This document shows positions 1-10,088 of a DNA stretch of 64,000 nt, piece after piece (position 1 is the stretch's first letter; every line of letters begins with the position of its first letter). The DNA lies in NCBI GenBank assembly GCA_032622095.1, contig CP136069.1, positions 67,479,319-67,543,318 on the forward strand, given 5' to 3'. The translations under genes and the position numbers were made by a program. Under the pieces are notes generated by a model, which saw only the letters and a program-made list of their open reading frames with translations, did not search any database and was not told the DNA's origin. Source of the DNA: Siphonodentalium dalli. Its lineage: Eukaryota > Mollusca > Scaphopoda > Gadilida > Siphonodentaliidae.

Positions 1-10
1 TTAAACGTAA

Positions 11-210
11 AAAAAATACAATCAAAAGGCCGTAACTCTGGTAATAAATGTACGGCCGAGCATTGTTTGCGAACTCGTTTCAGACAGGCCTACTACTTTT
101 TTATCGAACAACTTTTCGTGGAATAAACTTACGCCAAAAAAATTACAATCAAAGAGCCGTAACTCTGGTAAAAATGTCCGACCCGGGATAGTTTGCGAAC
201 CCGTTTGAGA
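11..210. repeat. Two diverged copies of a ~70-bp repeat
   Basis: Two similar blocks lie at about 11-80 and 134-210. Both contain caatcaaa, then gccgtaactctggta, then gtttgcgaac. No coding potential is seen. Short repeats of the ggccataactctg type are common in bivalve and gastropod genomes, which is a weak hint about the organism. I do not recognise a named family. Confidence 0.5.
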
Positions 211-1180
211 TTATCCCCCCTTGTGAACTCATATACCAATTCTTTAAAACCCGTTGATTATTAAATTGTTCGAAATAACCTCCGGACAACATTTCGTGAC
301 GTCCCGACAGACGCCCGCCCCTACTTACGACGACTTTTTCCCCCATTGATCACCGACTTGTGTGGTGCAACACGCACGTTGCATACCGTTTGTGTATTTT
401 AAATACACCTATTAATATTCACGATGTTTGGGGTCCCAAAAAAAAAAACAAAAAAAAAAAACAGCCATTTGCATGACATGAAACAGAAAAGGCGTTCGCG
501 TTAGTCTGTATTCCTGGTATGGTATAAATAAAGAGCGTCTGTTTCACTTCTGCTGTGCGAAAAATCTTCCAATTACACAGGGGGGGGGGGGGGGGGGGGT
601 CGGAAAAAAAATTCAGGCACGTATGGCATTTTTTCCCTTTCGATCATTTTTTGTACCCACCCACCCCCACCGCCAAATATTTTTTCCGTTTTCGGCAGTT
701 TTTTCCGACCATTTTTTGACACCCACCCCCCCCCCTTTTAACACTAAAACAGAGATTTGCGGGGGGAAATTCACTGTAAACAGCTGTATATGAATTTCTG
801 TGCATACTATTTATCATGGATGTTAACATGGACATGTAAATAGGAATGAGTCATTTTGAGGTCATTCGGCCAAAAAAACATGGCTGCCAGCGGCCATCTT
901 GGATTTCAAAATTTGCAACAAAATACAACACGATAACTGCCTGCATTCAGTTTACAGTTAGAATTACATTATTTCTCTCATTCAAAGTGGGTTTGAAGCC
1001 CAACTCGTTGCCAAAACACTAAAAAACAAGCAGGAATTTTTTTTTTAGTTGCGGAAAAAATTGCTTGTTGGTGGCTTTGACCACCCACCCACCCCGGCAT
1101 ACGTGGCCGGAATTTTTTTTTTCACCCCCCCCCCCTGAATTACATAGACAAATTTTGGAAACTCGAATGAGCCATGTCCG
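211..1180. other. Non-coding, homopolymer-rich spacer
   Basis: No gene is seen. The stretch holds a G run at about 582-599, A runs near 438-462, and pyrimidine-rich patches at 625-740 and 1078-1135. The last two resemble each other in inverted orientation around the ggcatacgtgg / cacgtatggc motif, so they may be arms of an old inverted element. The short open frames here are biased by homopolymers and unconvincing. Confidence 0.5.
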
Positions 1181-1280
1181 NNNNNNNNNNNNNNNNNNNN
1201 NNNNNNNNNNNNNNNNNNNNNNNNNNNNNNNNNNNNNNNNNNNNNNNNNNNNNNNNNNNNNNNNNNNNNNNNNNNNNNNN
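1181..1280. other. Assembly gap (100 N)
   Basis: Exactly 100 N bases, the usual placeholder for a scaffold join of unknown length. The sequence to its right begins inside a region that matches 9491 onward base for base. The true 5' side of LINE-A copy 1 is therefore not in the assembly here. Confidence 0.99.
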
Positions 1281-1878
1281 AAAGTAGTTTACAAAATAGG
1301 TGAGATACCCACAATAATATACGACCATATACGCTAGCGTAATTAACGAACCACAGCTAAAACACACGCATAACCTAGGATATATATCTGTGTTTTTTTA
1401 ATCCTATAAAATAACTTCATAGATGCGTATTCCCATCAAATAATATTAACTTAGGCCTTATATCGTGGTGTGATTATGATATATTACACTCCAGACATGC
1501 ACAAGGGTTCATCGACAGAGTGGGTTCTATAGTTCAAGGCATGTGAGAAATCAGAGATTCACAATGCAAACACACTACGAGCTCATCGACTCAGACTTAA
1601 AACCTAAATAAAAATCTGTTAAAAGTCATTCTATTGAACAAATTATTATAGAATATAAACTAGCAACACCAAACTGAAAGTATTCATAAGTCAAGACTGC
1701 TGGTTGTTGTCTAGAGGGGAGTATTTTACTGAAATTGTATATATTGTTGAATATGCAAAGTAGTGTTTACTAATTTTGCATTCCAAAATGACCACTATAC
1801 TTCTGTGACATGATCGTATATAGAAAGGTGTGATAAACAATTCATTCTCGTTAATTGAGTTATCGCTATAGAGAGACA

Positions 1879-3381
1879 ATGGAGAGTTATAACAGTGACT
1901 ACCATATCACCGACATTTCAAATGCGACCGGTGTAGCGACCGGTTACGTGTCACACACAAGTGACGATCGGCCTATTCAGCAACTTAATTATTCCCGACT
2001 GAACAATATGAGCACTGACTTCATTGATCTACATTCGTATATCATCAAATATCTGAGAGCCCATCAAAAGAAAGTTCAGATTCATGCGAACAGCATCTTA
2101 CGATTGTCCTGCAACACGTCAATACAACCATTAAAGATCGCGTTATCGAATCAATACTCTTTGCAGTTCAAAATGAAAGTTCACTAAAAGATATACGTGA
2201 CTACATATTTCTACAAGTCTTGAAATCTGAGAAATACCAATTCGACAAATCACTAGACATTAAATCTCGCATTTCTAACAGAAATTGCGCACCTGTTAAA
2301 GATCGTCTAGCTTGTGATATTTATAACTTGTTGCTGTTCTTAGTTGATGAAAATCCTGATGTTATTGCAGAGCTAATCAGCAAAACTGTTCGAGAAAATC
2401 TACAACCGTTGTTCCACGTCGCTCCCAGAATCACAAATCGTAGACTCCAAACTTGATGATTCCAAGCATAAAATTAACGTTCCTAATGCTATAATACAGA
2501 TTCAGAAGGACATAGCTGCAATCAAAACGGAGTATCTGCCTGCAATGAATTATATCAACGAACAGCTTCCAAAGATAAATGGTTTCATTGTTAATATTGA
2601 AAGCAGACTCACAAAAATGGAGGAGCGTCTAAACCCGGATAAATTCATGAAACCATTAAGTGACAGAATAAAAATACTAGAGAATAAATTCTTAGAACTA
2701 ACAAATGCCAGTGTAATAAATTCGCAATCAATCTCACGAGTAGAAAGCGACAAACTCGACGGAATAGCTAGGATCAGATCGAATATTAAAACAGTCGAAG
2801 ATGATATTTCTACGGTCCTTGAGAAGGTTGAAAGCTATATAAAAGCCGAGAGGAAACAAGACGCTCAAATCGCCACACTGAAAGATGTAATTTCAAAACA
2901 GCCTGGAAAATGTTCAAATAACACTCAAAATATTAACATTGACAAAAACGTGTTGGAAACAATGAAACAGAATACAGACAGAATGCAGCAAGGATTCCGA
3001 CGCCACACTAACGAGACGTGCAGTAAACTACAGACCATGATTGAAAGTGTGTCGAAATCACATACTGGGTCAATGAATTCCCAAACAGAGCTGATTAATA
3101 GTGTTAAGGTGCTTTGCACTTCTATTCAACAGAGACCTCAACCAAATTCGTATATGTATAAGGAGGATAACCAGAAATCCACAAGTGTTCACATTAACAA
3201 CCAATCAGCAGACGCCTCTATAAACAGCATCCCTGTCGATAATTCCGACCACAGTAGCGAAACCCGTGAAACGAACGAAACGTATTCCAGAACAATTAAC
3301 AAGGATCGTGTTTTTAGACAGAGACTTGATGAACCACTGAAACAGCTAAAGTTTTTGTTAGCAACTTTGTTGATGAAGTGA
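1879..3381 (+). pseudogene. LINE-A copy 1 ORF1, frameshifted
   Basis: This is the counterpart of the intact ORF1 at 10089. Compared with copy 2 it lacks one T near 2054, lacks one A near 2396 and gains two bases near 2433. The net change is zero, so the frame is lost after about 60 codons and regained before the coiled-coil part from about 2545. The product would be the LINE RNA-binding partner protein. Because the lesions are single bases that cancel out, they could be real decay, allelic differences or unpolished sequencing errors. Confidence 0.85.
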
Positions 3382-3598
3382 GATCTATGACTTGAAGGAC
3401 GTTCTGACGCAAAATGACATTTCATTCACAAAAATTCTATTAATGTCAAATAACTCGGCTAGAATCAATGTCTGTGAATCTCAAGTTGACCAAGTTACAA
3501 GCAGGTATTTTTGGGCAAATCGGATTTATTGTCGGAAATGGATACCTTACAACGAGCATACAACAAAGCGTGAAGAAGAACGCCGTTATTATGATTAG
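3345..3598 (+). pseudogene. LINE-A copy 1, out-of-frame C-terminal domain of ORF1
   Basis: After the ORF1 stop at 3379-3381 the reading continues in other frames. One carries FVDEVRS just before the stop. Another carries SNNSARINV, then RYFW, then YCRKWIP. The same order (CARINI, RFWP, CRMW) occurs downstream of ORF1 in LINE-C. I infer that this is the true ORF1 C-terminal domain, separated from the rest by two changes of frame. Copy 2 has the same arrangement at 11555-11808. Confidence 0.6.
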
Positions 3599-3657
3599 TT
3601 TGATTGATTGCTTGCCTATAGTGAGCACTATTAATTGTATTAACACGAAGTAATATC

Positions 3658-6600
3658 ATGTCACCACCCTGTCATTCTAACCTACACCATAAGTCGTATT
3701 TTACTATAACAGGTTTATTGCTGTGCCTACTATCGACATTGTGTATTCATGTATCTCTAAATTATATATCACAATATGTACCGCCGTATTTGAGCACCAC
3801 ATATATTATCATGACGTCCAATAACTGTAGCCAATTAAAACGGAGCTTCCTAACATGGAATGCCACAGGCCTAATGAGCTCTTCAGCTTACCTAACAAGA
3901 TTTCTTGAATTTAATCATATCGATGTGGTAGGTGTCAGTGAACACTTGCTACATGAACACAATGCAGATTATGCGCAATGTATCAGTAAGCAATATGATT
4001 ATCACGTTGTCTGTGACGCCTCACAACGTCTACCCATGCAGAGGGGTAGATATTCCGGCGGTGTTCTACTTATGTGGCATAAAAAATACGCAAAATACGT
4101 TACCGCTCTTCAAATTCCAGATGATAGGATTGCTGGCATTCAAATGCAAATTAGCCGACATCAGTATCTATATATCTTCCAGATATACCTTCCTTCTACA
4201 AATCACACTCTTGACTTTTACAAAGAGTATTTGCAAAAGGTCAGCACTGTTTTCGATACATATAGTTCGCTGGGCAAAATAATTATGATGGGAGACTTTA
4301 ATGCAAATCCGGACAAAAAGGGTCCAAGGAATTCTGCATTCAAGAAATTTGTCAAAGCACTAAAATGTTTCTCTGTGAATCACTCGAGATGCAGATACCC
4401 AAATAGTTCTACGTGTATTCCGTACAATAGTAATAACGGCACAGTTATTGATCACGTTTTGATTCCCACTGAAGACTCAGCCCTTATACCAGACATCAAT
4501 GTTATCGATGACGATTCCCTAAATGTGTCAAATCATCGCCCAATTTTGTTCACAATGCAATTTCCAGTTGACAATCACGGCATTTACAACGTCACGAACA
4601 ATAACTCTAAACCAAATTGGAAAAAAGTTAAATCAGACCCTTCAATTTTGCAAAATTATCGCAATGCTCTTGACTTAAAGCTATGTGATAGTAAAACTGA
4701 CATTATTAACGTATCTGAAGTTGATGTTATATATAATGAGATTGTAAGCGCGATAACATATGCATCTGATCAGTGTATACCCCGCAAGAGGTTCTCAAAA
4801 CACCTCAAACCGTTCTGGAATAAAGAACTTAATAGCTTGCATAAAGGAATGAAAAAGTATCGATCTATTTGGATCAGGGATGGCCGACCCCGTGCTTGCT
4901 CTGGTGCTATAAGCTACACAAACTATAAAAACGCAAAGGCACACTTTCGAAGGTTGTATCGTTTGAAATCTTATAAGTACATTCAGGAAATAAATCATGA
5001 AATTGATCACAAAGCTGAAGTTGACCACGACTCATTCTTTAGGTTATTCAATCTGAAACGGTCTAAACGAGTCAGCCCCAATAATATGTTTCATCACGAT
5101 GGAAAACTCTTAAGGGATCCTGAAGACATTGTGTGCGCATGGGGTGATTACTTTGAACAATTATATACGCCACTGACCTCAGAAGAATTTGATCAAACGC
5201 ATTATACCTCAGTAAATAGTTTTGTCAATGACATAATACAAGAAAAGGCACCTTCTTCTATTGATAAACTCATTCTCTTCCCAGTTACATGTCAAGAACT
5301 CAAATCTGTGTATAAGTCTCTAAGCTTAAATAAAGCTGTAGGGTGGGATAACGTAGCATACGAGCATATTATATACGGCAGCGACTTACTCACAAATATT
5401 TTATCAACCTGCTTATCCGGAATATTTAAATATGGTAAAGTTCCAAAAAATGCAAAGAAAGGAATAATTATAACTCTACACAAAGGCGGTTCCAAAAGCA
5501 AAGATGACTTTAATAACTATAGAGCAATTACATTGATGCCTGCCCTATACAAAATTACTGAACGTGTGCTTCTGAACCGAATCGAGAAATTCTCTCCCCG
5601 TACTCTAGAAGTTGACCCATTGCAGAACGGGTTCCAAAAATGTTTGAGCTCAAATATGGTGTCGTACATGACACTAGAATGTATTGATTATGCTAAAGAT
5701 GTTGGTCACAAAATGTACGCATGTTTCCTGGACGCAATGAAGGCCTTTGACACGGTGTGGATCAACGGGTTGTTGTACAAACTATATGATCGCGGCATTC
5801 AAGGCCTCTCGTTTTCTCTTATACATAGCCTGATATCTGATGTCCAATGTTCAGTTAGGTATAACGGTACATCATCCCGTTGGTTCACAGTGTGTCAAGG
5901 AGCAAGGCAGGGGGGAATATTATCCCCTTCATACTATATGATCTATGTGAACGACCTCATACTACAGCTGAGGAACTCAAGAAATGGTCTAAACTTATAT
6001 GGTATAGATTGTTCCAGCCCAACGCTAGCTGACGATATGTTATTACTTTCACTTACTATGACTGGGTTACGTAATCTTTGCGACATCTGCTACCGTTACA
6101 GCACGGTGTGGCGCTATATGTACAACCCATCAAAATGTTCCGTTATTGTATTCAATGAATCTAAGGCGCGTGCAAACAAAACTGACCGTAGATGGCATAT
6201 TGGACCATCTGTAATACCGGAAGTGGAAGAAGTTACCCATCTTGGTATTCCTTTAAATAAGTATGATTTAAATGGTGCATTTGTAGATACAATTTGTCGC
6301 AAAATCAGGGGCACCTATCTCATGTTATCTAATGCTGGCCTTTACGCCGGTGGGATAACGCCTCTGAGCTGTAAGACAATATACGAATCTATTGTCATCT
6401 CAAAGTCGCTATTTGGCGCAGAATTACTATGGAACCTGGCACATAAACATGAGGAAGCTCTTGAAAAATGCCATAGATTTTGTCTGAAACAGGTTCAGGG
6501 TTTACCTACGCGTGCTAGAACAGTTATCGTCCATGGGCTCATAGGAGTTCACCCTATTATGAGCTATATAGATAAACGAAAACTATCGTTCCTTAGTTCA

Positions 6601-7299
6601 ATGTGTAATCTGGAACAAATTAAAACGGCCAAGGAAATTTTCATTTTCCGTCTTTATCAACACGCACTTGCTCCAACTACTTCTTGTAAAAATTTCTCCT
6701 CCGATATCATGGTAACAATGAATAAATACAAACTGGTAGACTACTTGCGTCTGTATTTGAAGGAATCAGTATTTCCTTCTAAAGAGAAATGGAAACAATT
6801 AACTAAAGCTCTCATTAATGAGACTGAGAGCGCGGCCTGGTCCGAGAGAATTCATGCTGATAACTCCTTAATTCGATTCTCGAAGATTCAGACCACGTTC
6901 GAAGTCTCGCATCTGTGGAAATTGTGCCGCCTGTTTCCAGAAAATAAATTGTCTTATTACAAAATGGCACAAATTATACAATTCTCCTGCGTTCCGTGTG
7001 ATACAGGTATTTGTTCAAATTGCTCTCGCGCGTACTCCGACTACATGCGGCATGCAATAGTCCAGTGTTCTTCATTAACGTGTATCCGTGACGAAATAGA
7101 ATTTTCTGTTTTGTGTAGATTTGGAGTTCAAATTTACATACGCTCTGATTCTCTTTCAGATGAAGATAAATTATTATTCTTCTTGACGGCAAAATTTGAA
7201 GAAATTGCCTCTTATGTCGAAGATATCAACGACTTTGCAAATTTCATAATTAATTGCACTTGTAAACTATGGGAAGAATATCATTGCCTCTCTGTTTGA
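3658..7299 (+). CDS. LINE-A copy 1 ORF2: endonuclease-reverse transcriptase (1213 aa)
   Basis: A complete open frame. Residues 14-35 form a hydrophobic leader and a second Met lies at 52. The APE-like endonuclease follows with TWN (66-68), GDFN (212-215), DHVLIP (from 265) and SNHRP (291-295). Reverse transcriptase follows with LDA..AFD (catalytic D692 within 691-698) and LADDM (790-794), where the usual YADD tyrosine is replaced. A Cys/His motif C1111-x2-C1114-x17-H1132-x4-C1137 closes the protein. The enzyme would nick target DNA and prime cDNA synthesis from LINE RNA. Two substitutions separate it from copy 2: L97 instead of W in SEHWL, and N657 instead of H in DPLQHGF. Both fall in motifs also present in LINE-C, so this copy may be impaired despite being open. 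Confidence 0.92.
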   Translation: MSPPCHSNLHHKSYFTITGLLLCLLSTLCIHVSLNYISQYVPPYLSTTYIIMTSNNCSQLKRSFLTWNATGLMSSSAYLTRFLEFNHIDVVGVSEHLLHEHNADYAQCISKQYDYHVVCDASQRLPMQRGRYSGGVLLMWHKKYAKYVTALQIPDDRIAGIQMQISRHQYLYIFQIYLPSTNHTLDFYKEYLQKVSTVFDTYSSLGKIIMMGDFNANPDKKGPRNSAFKKFVKALKCFSVNHSRCRYPNSSTCIPYNSNNGTVIDHVLIPTEDSALIPDINVIDDDSLNVSNHRPILFTMQFPVDNHGIYNVTNNNSKPNWKKVKSDPSILQNYRNALDLKLCDSKTDIINVSEVDVIYNEIVSAITYASDQCIPRKRFSKHLKPFWNKELNSLHKGMKKYRSIWIRDGRPRACSGAISYTNYKNAKAHFRRLYRLKSYKYIQEINHEIDHKAEVDHDSFFRLFNLKRSKRVSPNNMFHHDGKLLRDPEDIVCAWGDYFEQLYTPLTSEEFDQTHYTSVNSFVNDIIQEKAPSSIDKLILFPVTCQELKSVYKSLSLNKAVGWDNVAYEHIIYGSDLLTNILSTCLSGIFKYGKVPKNAKKGIIITLHKGGSKSKDDFNNYRAITLMPALYKITERVLLNRIEKFSPRTLEVDPLQNGFQKCLSSNMVSYMTLECIDYAKDVGHKMYACFLDAMKAFDTVWINGLLYKLYDRGIQGLSFSLIHSLISDVQCSVRYNGTSSRWFTVCQGARQGGILSPSYYMIYVNDLILQLRNSRNGLNLYGIDCSSPTLADDMLLLSLTMTGLRNLCDICYRYSTVWRYMYNPSKCSVIVFNESKARANKTDRRWHIGPSVIPEVEEVTHLGIPLNKYDLNGAFVDTICRKIRGTYLMLSNAGLYAGGITPLSCKTIYESIVISKSLFGAELLWNLAHKHEEALEKCHRFCLKQVQGLPTRARTVIVHGLIGVHPIMSYIDKRKLSFLSSMCNLEQIKTAKEIFIFRLYQHALAPTTSCKNFSSDIMVTMNKYKLVDYLRLYLKESVFPSKEKWKQLTKALINETESAAWSERIHADNSLIRFSKIQTTFEVSHLWKLCRLFPENKLSYYKMAQIIQFSCVPCDTGICSNCSRAYSDYMRHAIVQCSSLTCIRDEIEFSVLCRFGVQIYIRSDSLSDEDKLLFFLTAKFEEIASYVEDINDFANFIINCTCKLWEEYHCLSV

Positions 7300-7408
7300 A
7301 TTGTAGTTAAACAATTTATAGTATACGCTAGTAATGACATAATGCTATACATAACTCATAGAATCCATAGAATCCGAAGACACGACAAATGAGTAAATAT
7401 ATATACTT

Positions 7409-7534
7409 GAGTGGTGCTGGGGAAATGGTCGGCTCCGAGTCGGTAAGACTGCACAAAGGCATTGGTGTTTGTGGGTCTTCCAGAGAGAGAGATCCCCGAT
7501 TTGGGTCCAACTCCGGATTGGTCGTCTCGGAGTA
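7409..7534 (+). other. Conserved structured block in the LINE-A 3' UTR (copy 1)
   Basis: About 126 nt, nearly identical to the reverse complement of 41641-41767 in the diverged LINE-C. CTCCGAG near the start pairs with CTCGGAG near the end. Inside are AGTC-GGTAA-GACT and a CCAACTCCGGATTGG palindrome. I infer an RNA structure used in retrotransposition or a captured SINE-like domain. Confidence 0.7.
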
Positions 7535-7706
7535 TGCTATTTCTCTGGTCCCAGTTCTTTATATATAAAGATCTATATAACCGTATAATAACACATCACA
7601 TTTAGCCTGTCGTGGAGAGCCAATTAGATATTTGACCATATGTTCATTCCATTACACGATAACGCTACATTGCCATTCTGGTCGTCTGTCTCTGTCTATA
7701 CATATA

Positions 7707-7920
7707 ACGAATGTGGGTCTGTTAGTATGAATACTTCATGCATGTAATTCGCCAATGTTTTGTGTGTGTCTGTTAGTATGAATGCTTCTGGGAGTTTGTT
7801 TGTTATAAATGGAAGTCATGCATGTAATTCTCCAATGTTATAGATGTGTGTCTGTTAGTATGAATGCTTCTATGTGTATGGTTGTTGCAAATGGAAATCA
7901 TGTATGTAATTCTCATGTTC
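7707..7920 (+). repeat. Degenerate tandem repeat in the 3' UTR (copy 1)
   Basis: About three units built around tctgttagtatgaatgcttc and catg(c/t)atgtaattc, each roughly 70-95 bp. The same block is at 15917-16130. It is non-coding and lies between the structured 3' UTR block and the polyadenylation signal. Confidence 0.65.
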
Positions 7921-8010
7921 ACCACTTAGATGATGACTGTAAATATGTTGACTTTTGTTACCTGATTATGTTCTTATAATTTATATTAATTGTATGCATT
8001 CTCTAAATAT

Positions 8011-8046
8011 CTCCATGAATGGAGGAAATAAAGAATATATATATAT
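8011..8046 (+). other. LINE-A copy 1 terminal hairpin, polyA signal and tail
   Basis: CTCCAT-GA-ATGGAG (8011-8024) is a perfect 6-bp stem followed by AATAAA (8027-8032) and an AT-repeat tail. The minus-strand LINE-C ends with the same stem and another loop (41416-41429). Confidence 0.75.
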
Positions 8047-8256
8047 AATATTATTGACGCTGTGTGCGCACTCCGATTGAGATGTGTACTGTACGAAGAA
8101 GCTTGTCGATTTCATCATGTTGATTTCATTCATAAAAATGTCATCATGTCGATTTCAGCGAAACTCGACGAGCAACGTCATCATGTAGCTTTCACCATTG
8201 GCCGAATTTGCGATAACCTGAATGTATCTTCTGCTTTGTTCATAAGTATGTATTTC
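8047..8256 (+). repeat. Flank shared by both LINE-A copies
   Basis: These 210 bp lie beyond the LINE tail and are repeated at 16257-16466. Identity stops abruptly after cataagtatgtatttc. Shared flanking DNA shows that the two LINE copies come from duplication of a larger segment or from two haplotypes, not from two separate insertions. Confidence 0.85.
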
Positions 8257-9490
8257 ATTTTCGTTAGTTTATCGCCGATTGTTGCGTCCCGAATCGAGAT
8301 GTAAATATGTACAATTGAGCGTAGTTCAGACTGTGTTTTCTATGGAGTTGTACAATAGATTTCTTTCGAGATTTTGGGCGATGTTAGTAGAATGCTACAT
8401 TCCTCCAGTTGGCATAGCGTCCGAGTACTAATTTATCAGTTTCACGCACCTGAACAAATCCATAATATGTCTTTAAGCGCCGTGGATAGAAATGGAATTG
8501 ATGGGAGTTTGTGGTATTAATTGAACGAAGAATCCTTCGCCGATCTATCCGTGACGACGTCGATGTCATCTCTCGGATAAATGGGCTAAATTGTGTCAGT
8601 TTCCGAGCAATGGTAAATCAGGGTAAGTGTTATTGTTCTCCTGGTCCTTTGCATACAACCATAACGTAAAACAGGCGTGTATACAGTGTCGTCGTGTATG
8701 GAAAGGGCGGTGCCGGGGCCCCTGTGGTCGATGTGAGTGAATGTTGCTGACGACACAATCTGACACGAGGCCACAGTTTGTCGCAATGCCAGAATTGTCT
8801 ATATTTTGTGCCCATCCCAGAATTGCGCGAACTATCGCCGGGTTATAATCTCTTTTATATATTCCCCGTTGGCGTCAAGGATGTCGCGAAGTGTTTGTTT
8901 GTGTGTGCGCACGCGTGTGGGTGGGGTGTGTTTGTGTGTGTGTGTGTGTGTGCGCGAGTGCGTGCGTGCGTGCATGTGTGTGTGTGTGTGTTCCATCCAC
9001 GCAATAATAATAATAAACTACTTTTGGAAACCAACCACAAGCGACTAGAAGTATATATGGGTGTATTTTATTTATGCCATAATTATTATTTTTTATTTGT
9101 TCGGCGAAATCAACTACTCCGCTGTTTACTTTTAATGTGACCCCCCCCCCCCCCCCAGAGAGACACAAACACGACGCTATTAGGAATGTTCGTCATGCGT
9201 AGTCATGTAGACACGTCATGACGTCTGAGCGATTAGTCACTTTGAATTACCATTCATGTGTTTCCTATTTCATATAACACTAGCAAGCTACGTACGTTTG
9301 GTTGAAATGCAATTTTCCTCATATCTATTTGATATGACAACTTCCTATTTTAAATGAATGTGACATAAGAACTATTTTGCTAACTGCGATGTAGTTATAC
9401 TATGGGTATAAACGTTTAACACATGAAAATACATTTGAACACTTACACCCACAGTAGAAATTTATACCCACAGTAGGATGCTGTATACCC
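8257..9490. other. Unique spacer between the LINE-A copies, with a GT microsatellite
   Basis: No gene is recognised. A (GT)n/(GTGC)n microsatellite lies at about 8896-8990 and a C run at 9139-9156. At 9446-9500 a short motif, (t/a)acccacagtag, is repeated three or four times just before the duplicated segment begins, and may belong to the LINE 5' end. The overlapping short open frames here are products of the microsatellite. Confidence 0.6.
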
Positions 9491-10088
9491 AAAGTAGTTT
9501 ACAAAATAGGTGAGATACCCACAATAATATACGACCATATACGCTAGCGTAATTAACGAACCACAGCTAAAACACACGCATAACCTAGGATATATATCTG
9601 TGTTTTTTTAATCCTATAAAATAACTTCATAGATGCGTATTCCCATCAAATAATATTAACTTAGGCCTTATATCGTGGTGTGATTATGATATATTACACT
9701 CCAGACATGCACAAGGGTTCATCGACAGAGTGGGTTCTATAGTTCAAGGCATGTGAGAAATCAGAGATTCACAATGCAAACACACTACGAGCTCATCGAC
9801 TCAGACTTAAAACCTAAATAAAAATCTGTTAAAAGTCATTCCTATTGAACAAATTATTATAGAATATAAACTAGCAACACCAAACTGAAAGTATTCATAA
9901 GTCAAGACTGCTGGTTGTTGTCTAGAGGGGAGTATTTTACTGAAATTGTATATATTGTTGAATATGCAAAGTAGTGTTTACTAATTTGCATACCAAAATG
10001 ACCACTATACTTCTGTGACATGATCGTATATAGAAAGGTGTGATAAACAATTCATTCTCGTTAATTGAGTTATCGCTATAGAGAGACA

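Larger units (their letters stand above)
1281..8046 (+). mobile_element. LINE-A copy 1 (APE-type non-LTR retrotransposon)
   Basis: A long LINE in the order 5' UTR, ORF1 (from 1879), ORF2 (3658-7299), 3' UTR of about 750 nt, terminal hairpin, AATAAA at 8027-8032 and an (AT)n tail. Its left end is cut by the N gap. It matches 9491-16256 at an offset of exactly 8210, and by eye I count only about a dozen differences in nearly 7 kb. Apurinic-type endonuclease and reverse-transcriptase motifs place it among APE-type LINEs. I do not assign a clade. The shared copy continues past the LINE tail to 8256. Confidence 0.93.

Noticed and set aside
7328-7510. Antisense open frame through the conserved 3' UTR block, also open in LINE-C
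   Set aside because: Of the three clear base differences inside the shared frame, two change the residue and the frame ends diverge. Nucleotide conservation explains the similarity better than a protein.
8778-9168. Cys/Val- and Thr/His-rich frames
   Set aside because: They are created by the GT microsatellite and a C run.
8047-9490. A long target-site duplication around LINE-A like that of LINE-C
   Set aside because: The 210-bp 3' flank does not recur upstream of the LINE-A copy 2 5' region. The shared flank is explained by segment or assembly duplication.
10065-10088. ORF1 start eight codons earlier
   Set aside because: The first codon there is TTG. The first ATG is at 10089.
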